The position numbers and the translations under genes were made by a program. Positions 1 through 6,266 of a stretch of DNA of 64,000 nucleotides are shown piece after piece (within the stretch, counting starts at the first letter, position 1; every line of letters starts with the position of its first letter). The DNA is taken from positions 1 through 64,000 of the forward strand of contig NZ_RHOP01000007.1 of the NCBI RefSeq assembly GCF_003946575.1, written 5' to 3'. Origin of the DNA: Companilactobacillus jidongensis. GTDB taxonomy: Bacteria > Bacillota > Bacilli > Lactobacillales > Lactobacillaceae. The notes under the pieces were generated by a model. It saw nothing but the letters and a program-made list of their open reading frames with translations, was not told the origin of the DNA and did no database searches.

Positions 1-87
1 AGTGATGTTTTTTTTGCATTAAAAGAGTATAAAAAAACTGGTATTGATTATTCATCAATACCAGAAAGTATAGGACCAAATAAATAA
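1..87 (+). CDS. C-terminal end of an unidentified protein (partial)
   Basis: An open frame enters from the left edge and encodes 28 residues before a TAA stop at 85-87 (ending IPESIGPNK). It is followed at once by a strong stem-loop terminator, which supports a real 3' gene end. Nothing in the fragment identifies a family. Confidence 0.6.
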   Translation, partial: SDVFFALKEYKKTGIDYSSIPESIGPNK

Positions 88-122
88 AAATGGGAAGCAA
101 TTAATTTTGCTTCCCATTTTTT
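86..122. terminator. Bidirectional intrinsic terminator
   Basis: Arms TGGGAAGCAA (91-100) and TTGCTTCCCA (107-116) are complementary around a TTAATT loop, with an A-run before and a T-run after. It can end the gene entering from the left and the minus-strand unit; the stop codon of the minus-strand gene lies inside the hairpin. Confidence 0.85.
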
Positions 123-484
123 AGACCGTCAACAATGTTTTGAATTTGGTCAATTTGATTAACAGTTAACTGATTGGACTCGCCTATGATATCAAGTATC
201 TTGTCGCCTGCAGTTATGATTTTAATGGTTGAACTAGACGTTGAAATTGTTGAATATACTTCAATGAACAAATTAAGATTTTTGAAATTTTCGTTTGATT
301 GAATATCATTGTTGCCATTGTTTTGAATAAGTTTTTTGGCCGAACGATAGATCATTTGTTTAGCCCGAATATTCCAAGTCACAATATTTTTTCGCTTATC
401 AATATAGGGTAAAAATAATGCTACTGTCACGGCCAATAATTCTCCGATACCAGTAACCCAGTCTGCTAATGAACCACTTTGCAT
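101..484 (-). CDS. Small membrane-anchored protein of unknown function
   Basis: 127 residues, reading MQSGSLADW at the start. I chose the ATG at 484 because GGAGG lies 7 bases upstream of it and it avoids overlap with the upstream gene; an in-frame ATG 18 codons earlier has no good ribosome site and would overlap that gene. One hydrophobic stretch at about residues 9-27 (WVTGIGELLAVTVALFLPYI) is probably a membrane anchor, followed by a basic, then polar and probably helical tail. It is second in a two-gene minus-strand unit with 498-893, which has the same architecture. I do not recognise the family. The pair could be a small envelope complex, but that is inference. Confidence 0.6.
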   Translation of the reverse strand: MQSGSLADWVTGIGELLAVTVALFLPYIDKRKNIVTWNIRAKQMIYRSAKKLIQNNGNNDIQSNENFKNLNLFIEVYSTISTSSSTIKIITAGDKILDIIGESNQLTVNQIDQIQNIVDGLKNGKQN

Positions 485-497
485 AGTGAACCTCCAA

Positions 498-893
498 TTA
501 TCTAAGGGGAAGAGTTTCCTTATAGATTCTGTTTTCACTATGATAGTTTATTTCAATCGTCAATTTTTCTTGATTTTCATAATTATTTTTCGTCAAAAGT
601 GACTGTTCTGGATTAATAGTTTTTCCATCAAATTGATTCAGTTTTTCAGTTCCATTTACAATTATGGAATCAATGATAGCCTGGGATTTCCCAGTATTTT
701 TAATTATTAAATTTGTATCATTTATATTAATAGCTATATATGGACGCTGATATTTTTCGATAACATTGACTGTTTTTTTCATAGAAGCATTAATATTAAA
801 AACGGAGGTTGATAATAAGACCACGCCGACAATACTAGTAACGACTAAGATAATAGCTGAAATAGCCAACGTAAATTCATTGAATGAACTCAT
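498..893 (-). CDS. Small membrane-anchored protein with extracytoplasmic domain, unknown function
   Basis: 131 residues. An N-terminal hydrophobic helix (about residues 8-30, rich in I, V, L) acts as an uncleaved anchor. The rest (about 45-131) is rich in beta-prone sequence with many N, I and K residues (RPYIAINI, LIIKNTGKSQAII), which suggests a small immunoglobulin-like fold; that is a guess from sequence texture. The ribosome site AAGGAAG precedes the ATG. The following minus-strand gene starts 13 bases after this stop, so the two are probably co-transcribed. No family recognised. Confidence 0.6.
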   Translation of the reverse strand: MSSFNEFTLAISAIILVVTSIVGVVLLSTSVFNINASMKKTVNVIEKYQRPYIAININDTNLIIKNTGKSQAIIDSIIVNGTEKLNQFDGKTINPEQSLLTKNNYENQEKLTIEINYHSENRIYKETLPLR

Positions 894-946
894 AAGTGCA
901 CTTCCTTACGACTTTGTCACATGTGCTAACACTTGTGCAAGGTCTA

Positions 947-975
947 TTTACTTGTGTTTGTATATCCTGAATAAT
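947..975 (+). promoter_or_regulatory. Weak candidate promoter for the TraX-like gene
   Basis: TTTACT (947-952) and AATAAT (970-975) are separated by 17 bases, about 30 bases before the start codon. The -35 box matches the sigma-A consensus at only four of six positions. Nothing else stands out in 894-1007. Confidence 0.35.
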
Positions 976-1007
976 GACTAAAGGATGATATATCAGAGGA
1001 GATTTTA

Positions 1008-1754
1008 ATGCAAAAAATAAAGTATAATCGTGAAACTTTTAAAATAATATTAATGTTGTTAATGGTACTAGACCACATACCTTATTTCATTTCACCATAT
1101 TTGGCCGACGCTTTCCATATAATTACTCGTGTTGTTGCTGTGGGATTCGGATATTTGGTAATTGAGGGACTGAGATACACCCACAGCAAGCGTGATTACC
1201 TGATTAGACTGACAGATTGGGGTGTATTCATGGGAATCGGTAACTTCATTATGAACCAATTCTTGAGTCAAGAATATCAAATGTCGATTCTTGGTGATAA
1301 TATTTTTATAACTTTGGCTTTGGGTGCCGCAATAGTCATGTTATGGAATACCGATAATAGGAGAAATAAGTACATTGCATTTGCTTTGTTACTGATAGGA
1401 TGTATTCCGGTTCTAGAAGGAAGTTTTGTATTACTACCTTTCATGTTTATTACTAATTTAACATATGGCAATGTCAAACAACGTGATTTATCATACTTGG
1501 GCTTAGCAGTGTTTTTTGGAATATTAGAATTATCGATGAGCTTTTCAGCAATGGATACAAGTAACTTTGTCGGAGTTTTTGATGGAATCGCGATGAATGC
1601 TAGTAGTATGTTCTTTGTTTTGATTGTTCCGTTGTTGCATTTATACAATGGGCAACAAGGAAAGAATGGTAAACAATTAAAGTACTTGTTTTATGTTTTT
1701 TACCCAGCACATTTGTGGATCATACATTTGGTCGCAAATTATTTAGGTAACTAG
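1008..1754 (+). CDS. TraX family membrane protein
   Basis: 248 residues, polytopic, with about seven or eight hydrophobic segments. The N-terminus (FKIILMLLMVLDHIPYFI) has the conserved short helix with an aspartate-histidine pair typical of TraX/acyltransferase-3-like membrane proteins. TraX of F-type plasmids acetylates pilin, but most Firmicute members are chromosomal with unknown substrates, so a role in acetylating a surface polymer is only inferred. AGAGGAG lies 7 bases before the ATG. The gene stands alone, followed by the padA promoter. Confidence 0.75.
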   Translation: MQKIKYNRETFKIILMLLMVLDHIPYFISPYLADAFHIITRVVAVGFGYLVIEGLRYTHSKRDYLIRLTDWGVFMGIGNFIMNQFLSQEYQMSILGDNIFITLALGAAIVMLWNTDNRRNKYIAFALLLIGCIPVLEGSFVLLPFMFITNLTYGNVKQRDLSYLGLAVFFGILELSMSFSAMDTSNFVGVFDGIAMNASSMFFVLIVPLLHLYNGQQGKNGKQLKYLFYVFYPAHLWIIHLVANYLGN

Positions 1755-1764
1755 AATTAAATGG

Positions 1765-1793
1765 TTGACTATATGTCGTTATCGACATATACT
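1765..1793 (+). promoter_or_regulatory. padA promoter
   Basis: TTGACT (1765-1770) and TATACT (1788-1793) are spaced by 17 bases, close to the sigma-A consensus, 34 bases upstream of the padA start codon. The spacer is filled by a perfect inverted repeat, which places repressor binding on top of the polymerase site. Confidence 0.75.
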
Positions 1794-1815
1794 ATAATTT
1801 GTCGATAACGACATA
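1772..1815. promoter_or_regulatory. Paired palindromic operator, probably for PadR
   Basis: Site 1 is TATGTCG-TTAT-CGACATA (1772-1789), a perfect 7-4-7 inverted repeat between the -35 and -10 boxes. Site 2 (1798-1815) has the core GTCG-ATAA-CGAC with one mismatched outer pair and lies between the -10 box and the ribosome site. PadR regulators bind ATGT/ACAT-type palindromes at pad promoters and are released by phenolic acids. The padR gene downstream makes PadR the obvious ligand. Two sites 26 bases apart suggest cooperative repression; that part is inference. Confidence 0.75.
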
Positions 1816-1826
1816 GGAGAATAACT

Positions 1827-2363
1827 ATGACAAAACAATTTAAAACATTAGAAGATTTTTTAGGGACACATTTTATCTATACATATGAAAATGGTTGGGA
1901 ATATGAATGGTACGCTAAAAATGATCACACAGTTGATTATCGTATTCATGGCGGTATGGTTGCTGGACGTTGGGTAACTAATCAAGAAGCTGATATTGTG
2001 ATGTTAACAGAGGGTGTTTACAAGATTTCCTGGACAGAACCAACTGGAACAGACGTTGCGCTCGATTTCTTGCCAAATGAAAAGAAGATTCATGGTACAA
2101 TTTTCTTCCCTAAATGGGTTGAAGAACATCCTGAAATTACTGTTACATATCAAAATGAACATTTGGAACTTATGCGTGAATCACGTGAAAAATATGAAAC
2201 GTACCCAAAACTAGTTGTTCCGGAATTCGCAAGTATTACTTATATTGGTGATGCTGGAATTGATAATGAAGATGTTATTAGCGAAGCACCCTATGATAAT
2301 TTACCTGATGATATTCGCAATGGTAAATATTTTGATGCTGAATATAATAGAATTAATAAATAA
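1827..2363 (+). CDS. padA: Phenolic acid decarboxylase
   Basis: 178 residues, the normal family length. It performs non-oxidative decarboxylation of p-coumaric, ferulic and caffeic acids to vinyl phenols, a cytoplasmic detoxification of plant phenolics. Residues known to be essential in the Lactobacillus plantarum enzyme are present at identical numbering: Tyr18 and Tyr20 ([10 protein letters not shown]), Arg48 (AGRWV) and Glu71 (SWTE). It is expressed from a promoter overlaid with a palindromic operator and is followed 65 bases later by its likely repressor padR, the usual substrate-inducible arrangement. AGGAG lies 7 bases before the ATG. Confidence 0.96.
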   Translation: MTKQFKTLEDFLGTHFIYTYENGWEYEWYAKNDHTVDYRIHGGMVAGRWVTNQEADIVMLTEGVYKISWTEPTGTDVALDFLPNEKKIHGTIFFPKWVEEHPEITVTYQNEHLELMRESREKYETYPKLVVPEFASITYIGDAGIDNEDVISEAPYDNLPDDIRNGKYFDAEYNRINK

Positions 2364-2428
2364 ATTTGAGAAAATTTATCAGGATGAGATAATATTTATG
2401 GTAGTTAACAGAACAGTAGGAGAGACAA

Positions 2429-2959
2429 ATGCCTAAGAAGAGAGTTTTACCATATATATTATTGGGTTTGATCAATAATCAGACTAAAATGTCTGGTTAT
2501 CAAATAAGCCAAGAGTTTAATCATGAGATTGGGGAGTTTTGGCATGCGTCACATAGTCAAATCTATCCAGAGTTACAGAGAATGATTTCAGATGGATGGA
2601 TCGAACCGGATGATGCAGTTAAAGATTCCAAATCTATTTTTTATTTGATTACTCCAAATGGAAAAAATGTTCTTAAAGAATGGCTAAGTGAACCATTGTC
2701 TGAGAAGGATGACTTATTTTCTTTGAAACTGTATTTTATTAAGGATCAGGATAGTCCTTTATTAAAGAATTTGGTTCAACAACAATTACAAATTAATTCA
2801 GAACATTATTTGCACCTATTAAGTCGCAAAAAGTTAGTATTTTCTGATGAATCAAAGGTTAGAGACAATTACGGACATTCATTGATTCTTAATCGAGCAA
2901 TTGAACGTGAGCATAATCACATTAATTGGCTAAAGAATACTCTAGATGATTTAAAATAG
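2429..2959 (+). CDS. padR: PadR-family transcriptional regulator of the phenolic acid response
   Basis: 176 residues. The N-terminal winged helix-turn-helix (about residues 5-85; LPYILLGLINNQTKMSGYQI, SHSQIYPELQRM, FYLITPNGK) is the PadR signature, and the C-terminal helical half (about 90-176, with a region like PadR-C) serves dimerisation. In lactic acid bacteria and Bacillus, PadR represses the decarboxylase gene until phenolic acids accumulate. Its position directly after padA, on the same strand, supports the same role and autoregulation through the operator at 1772-1815. The ribosome site is TAGGAGAG. Confidence 0.92.
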   Translation: MPKKRVLPYILLGLINNQTKMSGYQISQEFNHEIGEFWHASHSQIYPELQRMISDGWIEPDDAVKDSKSIFYLITPNGKNVLKEWLSEPLSEKDDLFSLKLYFIKDQDSPLLKNLVQQQLQINSEHYLHLLSRKKLVFSDESKVRDNYGHSLILNRAIEREHNHINWLKNTLDDLK

Positions 2960-2967
2960 CTGGCGAC

Positions 2968-3013
2968 CTTACAGTTCTGTAAGATTGAGCTAACGGTTCA
3001 GTTACATCCGTTA
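2968..3013. repeat. Two consecutive hairpins after padR
   Basis: CTTACAG-TT-CTGTAAG (2968-2983) and TAACGG (2991-2996) with CCGTTA (3008-3013) form two neighbouring inverted repeats. Neither is followed by a T-run, so they are not simple intrinsic terminators. They could be an mRNA 3'-end structure or a protein site. The rest of 3014-3118 is A+T-rich and shows nothing else I can name. Confidence 0.5.
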
Positions 3014-3118
3014 TAAAGTATTTACTAAATTATTTATATGCGTCATAATTAATGTTGGTAAATGAATTTGAACATTTATCAAATACAAACTACATATCAT
3101 ATGCTAAATCCGTAACGA

Positions 3119-3158
3119 AACAGCTTTGAAGTCTGCCCGGCTTCAAGGCTGTTTTTTT
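3119..3158 (+). terminator. Intrinsic terminator upstream of lox
   Basis: AACAGCTTTGAAG (3119-3131) pairs with CTTCAAGGCTGTT (3141-3153) with one G-U wobble, followed by seven T residues. It ends the padR transcript and insulates the lox promoter. Confidence 0.85.
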
Positions 3159-3188
3159 GGCACTATGTCAATGTTCGAGAAAGAATAT

Positions 3189-3217
3189 TTGCCATTCTGT
3201 ATAGTGTCCACTAATAT
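3189..3217 (+). promoter_or_regulatory. Promoter of the lactate oxidase gene
   Basis: TTGCCA (3189-3194) and TAATAT (3212-3217) are 17 bases apart, placed between the upstream terminator and the ribosome site GGAGG. The position supports independent transcription of the lactate oxidase gene. Confidence 0.6.
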
Positions 3218-3248
3218 GATCACGACAGAAAAAATGGAGGATGATCAT

Positions 3249-4352
3249 ATGACAGAAACAAATGGATATTTTCAAAATGATAATGAGAAAGAAATTAAAA
3301 TTGTAAACTTACCAAGTCTAGAAGCTGAGGCTGAAAAAATTATTCCAAAGGGTGGTTTCGGATATATTGCTGGAGGTTCAGAGGATAACTGGACTTTGAA
3401 GGCTAACACAGAAGCATTCAATCATGTTCAAATCGTTCCTCATGTATTGAGTGATATTGAAAATCCTCAAACAAACACAAGTATCTTTGGAATCGACGTT
3501 AAAACACCAATCATGATGACTGCTACCGCTGCACAGGGCCTGGCACATGCTAAGGGTGAAATGGATACAGCAAAGGGTATTGCCAAGGCTGGAGCATTGA
3601 TGGAACAAAGCACTTACTCATCAACTTCAATTGCTGATACAATGGCCGCTGGTAATGGTGCTCCACAATTTTTCCAACTTTATATGAGTAAAGATTGGAC
3701 TTTCAACGAAAGTTTGCTAAAAGAAGCTAAGCAAGCAGGTGCTAAAGCCATTGTTCTGACGGCTGATGCAACTGTCGATGGTTATCGTGAATCCGATATT
3801 ATTAATGACTTCCAATTCCCTATTCCAATGGCTAACTTGACTAAGTTCAGTGAAGGCGATGGAGAAGGCAAAGGAATCGGTGAGATTTATGCCGCTGCTG
3901 CTCAAAAAATCAGCTCTAAGGATATCCAACGTATTAAGGACATTGCAGGATTACCTGTTATTGTTAAGGGTGTTCAAAGTCCAGAAGATGCTTTGCTTGC
4001 AATCGGTGCTGGTGCTGATGGTATCCAAGTATCAAATCATGGTGGTCGTCAATTAAACGGTGGACCTGCATCATTCGATGTGTTGAGTGATGTTGCCAAG
4101 TCGGTTAATCACAAAGTTCCAATTATCTTTGATAGTGGTGTTCGTCGTGGATCACACGTCTTCAAGGCATTGGCTAGTGGTGCTGATATGGTTGCTTTGG
4201 GAAGACCTGTAATCTATGGATTAGCACTTGGTGGAGCCGATGGTGTCTACTCAGTTGTTGAGCATTTGAACGATGAATTCGAGACGATCATGCAATTGGC
4301 TGGTACTAAGACTATTGAGGATGTTAAGCATGCTCAGTTACTAAAAAAGTAG
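3249..4352 (+). CDS. lox: L-lactate oxidase (FMN alpha-hydroxyacid oxidase family)
   Basis: 367 residues from the ATG at 3249, preceded 8 bases upstream by GGAGG; upstream in-frame starts would lie inside the terminator. The enzyme is an FMN-dependent TIM-barrel oxidase that converts L-lactate and oxygen to pyruvate and hydrogen peroxide in the cytoplasm. Active-site residues match Aerococcus viridans lactate oxidase with a one-residue offset: Tyr39, Tyr145, Arg180, His264 and Arg267 (SNHGGRQL), and the FMN-binding Lys240. The phosphate-binding segments DSGVRRG and ALGRP follow. The residue match argues for lactate over glycolate as substrate, though other short 2-hydroxyacids are possible. 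Confidence 0.92.
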   Translation: MTETNGYFQNDNEKEIKIVNLPSLEAEAEKIIPKGGFGYIAGGSEDNWTLKANTEAFNHVQIVPHVLSDIENPQTNTSIFGIDVKTPIMMTATAAQGLAHAKGEMDTAKGIAKAGALMEQSTYSSTSIADTMAAGNGAPQFFQLYMSKDWTFNESLLKEAKQAGAKAIVLTADATVDGYRESDIINDFQFPIPMANLTKFSEGDGEGKGIGEIYAAAAQKISSKDIQRIKDIAGLPVIVKGVQSPEDALLAIGAGADGIQVSNHGGRQLNGGPASFDVLSDVAKSVNHKVPIIFDSGVRRGSHVFKALASGADMVALGRPVIYGLALGGADGVYSVVEHLNDEFETIMQLAGTKTIEDVKHAQLLKK

Positions 4353-4443
4353 ATTAATATCTACATCGTGAAATTTTGACCAATTGAATTTAAAATATCT
4401 TAAAAATATCATGAGGATATCAATGTGTATTTAAGCTTGATAT

Positions 4444-4468
4444 AGCAGCCTTCAGGGCTGCTTTTTTG
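4444..4468 (+). terminator. Intrinsic terminator after lox
   Basis: AGCAGCC (4444-4450), loop TTCAG, GGCTGCT (4456-4462), then a run of T. The remaining gap up to 4589 is A+T-rich and has a TATAAT at 4537-4542 that may serve the next gene; I see no good -35 box for it. Confidence 0.85.
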
Positions 4469-4589
4469 TTCGACGATTTGTTTGATGTTTATGAAAGATT
4501 ATGAAAATAATATATAAAAGAATAATTCTTTGTGTATATAATCTCAAAGTAGTATTATTTGTTTATGCTAAAAAGAGGGGGAGATAAAT

Positions 4590-5096
4590 TTGGTTAAATT
4601 TCTACGTACAAATAAATATGCGTCATATGTTTTAGCAATTATTAGAATCTATTTTGGTTTCCAATGGGCAATTGCCGGCTGGGGTAAAATCACTAGCGGA
4701 TTTTCAGCACAAGGAATGTTGATGGGTGTTGTTAAGAACCCTGTTAAGGGTCCAGAGGGCAATGTCTTGTATCCTTGGTTCAATGGAATGATTCAAAACA
4801 TGGTTTTACCAAACAACGGAACAATTAGCTTCTTAGTTTCATGGGGCGAGTTCTTAGTTGGTTTGGGTTTGATCTTTGGTTGTTTGACAACTGCTGCCAC
4901 ATTCTTTGGTATGATGATGAATTTCTCATACATGTTAGCAGGAACAGTTTCAGTTAATCCTGAATACATCTTCTTTGAAATGTTTATTATCTTCGCCGGA
5001 TTCAATGCTGGTAAAGTTGGCTTGGATTACTGGGTAATTCCATGGATTAGAACACATATTTTCAAACAGAGGCCTACCGAGGTAAGCTTCAAATAG
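4590..5096 (+). CDS. DoxX/DoxD family membrane protein
   Basis: 168 residues, starting with TTG at 4590 because AGAGGGGGAG lies just upstream and no ATG fits. It has four hydrophobic segments (about residues 14-30, 82-100, 102-120, 128-145), with the family signature near the first helix (RIYFGFQWAIAGWGKI). DoxX/DoxD proteins include the small subunit of archaeal thiosulfate:quinone oxidoreductase; bacterial members are linked to redox stress, but the reaction is generally unknown. It has its own terminator on each side and so is monocistronic. Its closeness to lactate oxidase hints at peroxide or redox physiology, which is only inferred. Confidence 0.8.
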   Translation: MVKFLRTNKYASYVLAIIRIYFGFQWAIAGWGKITSGFSAQGMLMGVVKNPVKGPEGNVLYPWFNGMIQNMVLPNNGTISFLVSWGEFLVGLGLIFGCLTTAATFFGMMMNFSYMLAGTVSVNPEYIFFEMFIIFAGFNAGKVGLDYWVIPWIRTHIFKQRPTEVSFK

Positions 5097-5097
5097 C

Positions 5098-5137
5098 AAA
5101 AAGCGCAATCCGTTTATAATGGATTGCGCTTTTTTAT
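5098..5137. terminator. Bidirectional-looking intrinsic terminator
   Basis: AAAAAGCGCAATCC (5098-5111) and GGATTGCGCTTTTT (5121-5134) form a perfect 14-bp stem with a 9-base loop, directly after the DoxX stop codon. Confidence 0.92.
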
Positions 5138-5167
5138 ATAAAAATAATAATGGCCATATATCTAGTA

Positions 5168-5178
5168 ATTGGTATAAT
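5168..5178 (+). promoter_or_regulatory. Extended -10 promoter of the LacI-family regulator gene
   Basis: TATAAT at 5173-5178 is preceded by TGG, giving a TGN extended -10 element. No convincing -35 box is visible. It lies 42 bases upstream of the start codon. Confidence 0.5.
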
Positions 5179-5220
5179 TGAATTCATAAGGGATAATATT
5201 TATTGAGGGAGTTGTAAGAT

Positions 5221-6168
5221 ATGGCGACACTTATGGATGTGGCAAAGCGTGCTAACGTTTCAAAAATGACGGTCTCACGTGTTATTAATCATCCAGATAT
5301 GGTTACTAATGAGCTTAAACAATTGGTATATCAAGCAATGCAAGAATTAGATTATCATCCTAATTTGATTGCAAAAGCTTTGGTCAACAATTCTACACGA
5401 ATCGTTAAATTATGTATTTTGGAAGATATTGATACAACCGAACCCTATTATATGAACTTGATGGTGGGAATTGCTAAGACATTGGATCTACATCAATATT
5501 CATTGCAATTAGTTACGCGTCGCAACTTTGATATCGGTAATTGTGATGGATATATTATCACAGGGATGCGCAAGGGCGATCTTGATTGGATCAAAAAACT
5601 CGATAAGCCGGTTATCATGTTTGGCGAAAATCGTTATGGTTTAGATTATGTTGACACCAATAATAAGGCTGGTACTTATCGTATGGCTAAGCTGGTTTTG
5701 GAACGAGGATATAAACATTTAGTCTATATTGGTATAGATAGTAAAGAGTCATTTGAATATTCGCGTGAAGCTGGATTTATTCAACAGGTTCAAGAGAATC
5801 AAATGATTCCTGAATTGTATCGTTTTGAGAATCACAGTCATTTGGGAGAAGAATTCATTACTAAACACTGGGATGAAATTGAACCTAATACGGCTTTTAT
5901 TTGTGCGTCAGATCGGTTGGCAATGGGAATCGAACGGGGAATTGCTCGTTGTGGCGGATCGATTCCAAACGATTATGGAGTTACGGGCTTCGATGGTGTG
6001 TTCCTGAGCCAAGTTGCCTCGCCTAAAATAACAACCGTCAAACAATCTATTATTGAGATGGGAAGTGCCTGTGGTGAGAACCTTTTGGATAAGATCAATT
6101 CTAAGTCAGCCCAAGGTAATCTCATCTTTGAACCCAAGATAAGTATGGGTGGAACTTTAAGAAAATAA
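5221..6168 (+). CDS. malR: LacI-family regulator of the maltose locus
   Basis: 315 residues. The N-terminal helix-turn-helix (residues 3-25, TLMDVAKRANVSKMTVSRVINH) and hinge helix (about 46-56, HPNLIAKALV) are followed by a periplasmic-binding-protein-like effector domain (about 60-315) containing the usual ICASDRLAMG and GVTGFDG segments. It is immediately followed by the maltose locus, and LacI-type palindromes occur before both downstream transcription units (6172-6185, 9291-9335). In related lactobacilli and streptococci, MalR represses maltose genes in the absence of maltose or maltodextrin. The exact effector is not visible in the sequence. Confidence 0.88.
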   Translation: MATLMDVAKRANVSKMTVSRVINHPDMVTNELKQLVYQAMQELDYHPNLIAKALVNNSTRIVKLCILEDIDTTEPYYMNLMVGIAKTLDLHQYSLQLVTRRNFDIGNCDGYIITGMRKGDLDWIKKLDKPVIMFGENRYGLDYVDTNNKAGTYRMAKLVLERGYKHLVYIGIDSKESFEYSREAGFIQQVQENQMIPELYRFENHSHLGEEFITKHWDEIEPNTAFICASDRLAMGIERGIARCGGSIPNDYGVTGFDGVFLSQVASPKITTVKQSIIEMGSACGENLLDKINSKSAQGNLIFEPKISMGGTLRK

Positions 6169-6171
6169 AAC

Positions 6172-6185
6172 TGTTATCGGTAACA
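6172..6185. promoter_or_regulatory. LacI-type operator, copy 1
   Basis: TGTTATCGGTAACA is a near-perfect palindrome directly after the malR stop. The identical 14 bases recur at 9291-9304 before malE, which makes a shared regulator, most likely MalR, probable. Confidence 0.65.
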
Positions 6186-6191
6186 TTTATG

Positions 6192-6222
6192 TAAGCCCTA
6201 TTATTATTGGGCTTATTTTTTT
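6192..6222 (+). terminator. Intrinsic terminator of malR
   Basis: TAAGCCC (6192-6198) pairs with GGGCTTA (6209-6215), followed by a T-run. It separates malR from the downstream glycosidase genes. Confidence 0.8.
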
Positions 6223-6231
6223 ATACTTGTT

Positions 6232-6246
6232 TGGAAGCGGTTACCA
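6232..6246. promoter_or_regulatory. cre-like / LacI-family operator before the GH13 genes
   Basis: TGGAAGCGGTTACCA is a palindrome-like site with the central CG typical of CcpA (cre) and other LacI-family operators, about 20 bases upstream of the glycosidase start codon. It matches the cre consensus at roughly 11 or 12 of 14 positions. CcpA and MalR cannot be told apart here. Confidence 0.55.
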
Positions 6247-6266
6247 GTTGGGAGGGTGTGAACGCA

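Noticed and set aside
766-981. Plus-strand ORF opposite the 498-893 gene
   Set aside because: No ribosome site, opposite to a better-supported gene, and without recognisable protein features.
2215-2436. 73-codon ORF bridging padA and padR
   Set aside because: A shifted frame inside padA; composition is biased and there is no ribosome site.
3126-3248. Longer N-terminus for lactate oxidase
   Set aside because: It would translate the terminator hairpin and the promoter; GGAGG sits correctly for the ATG at 3249.
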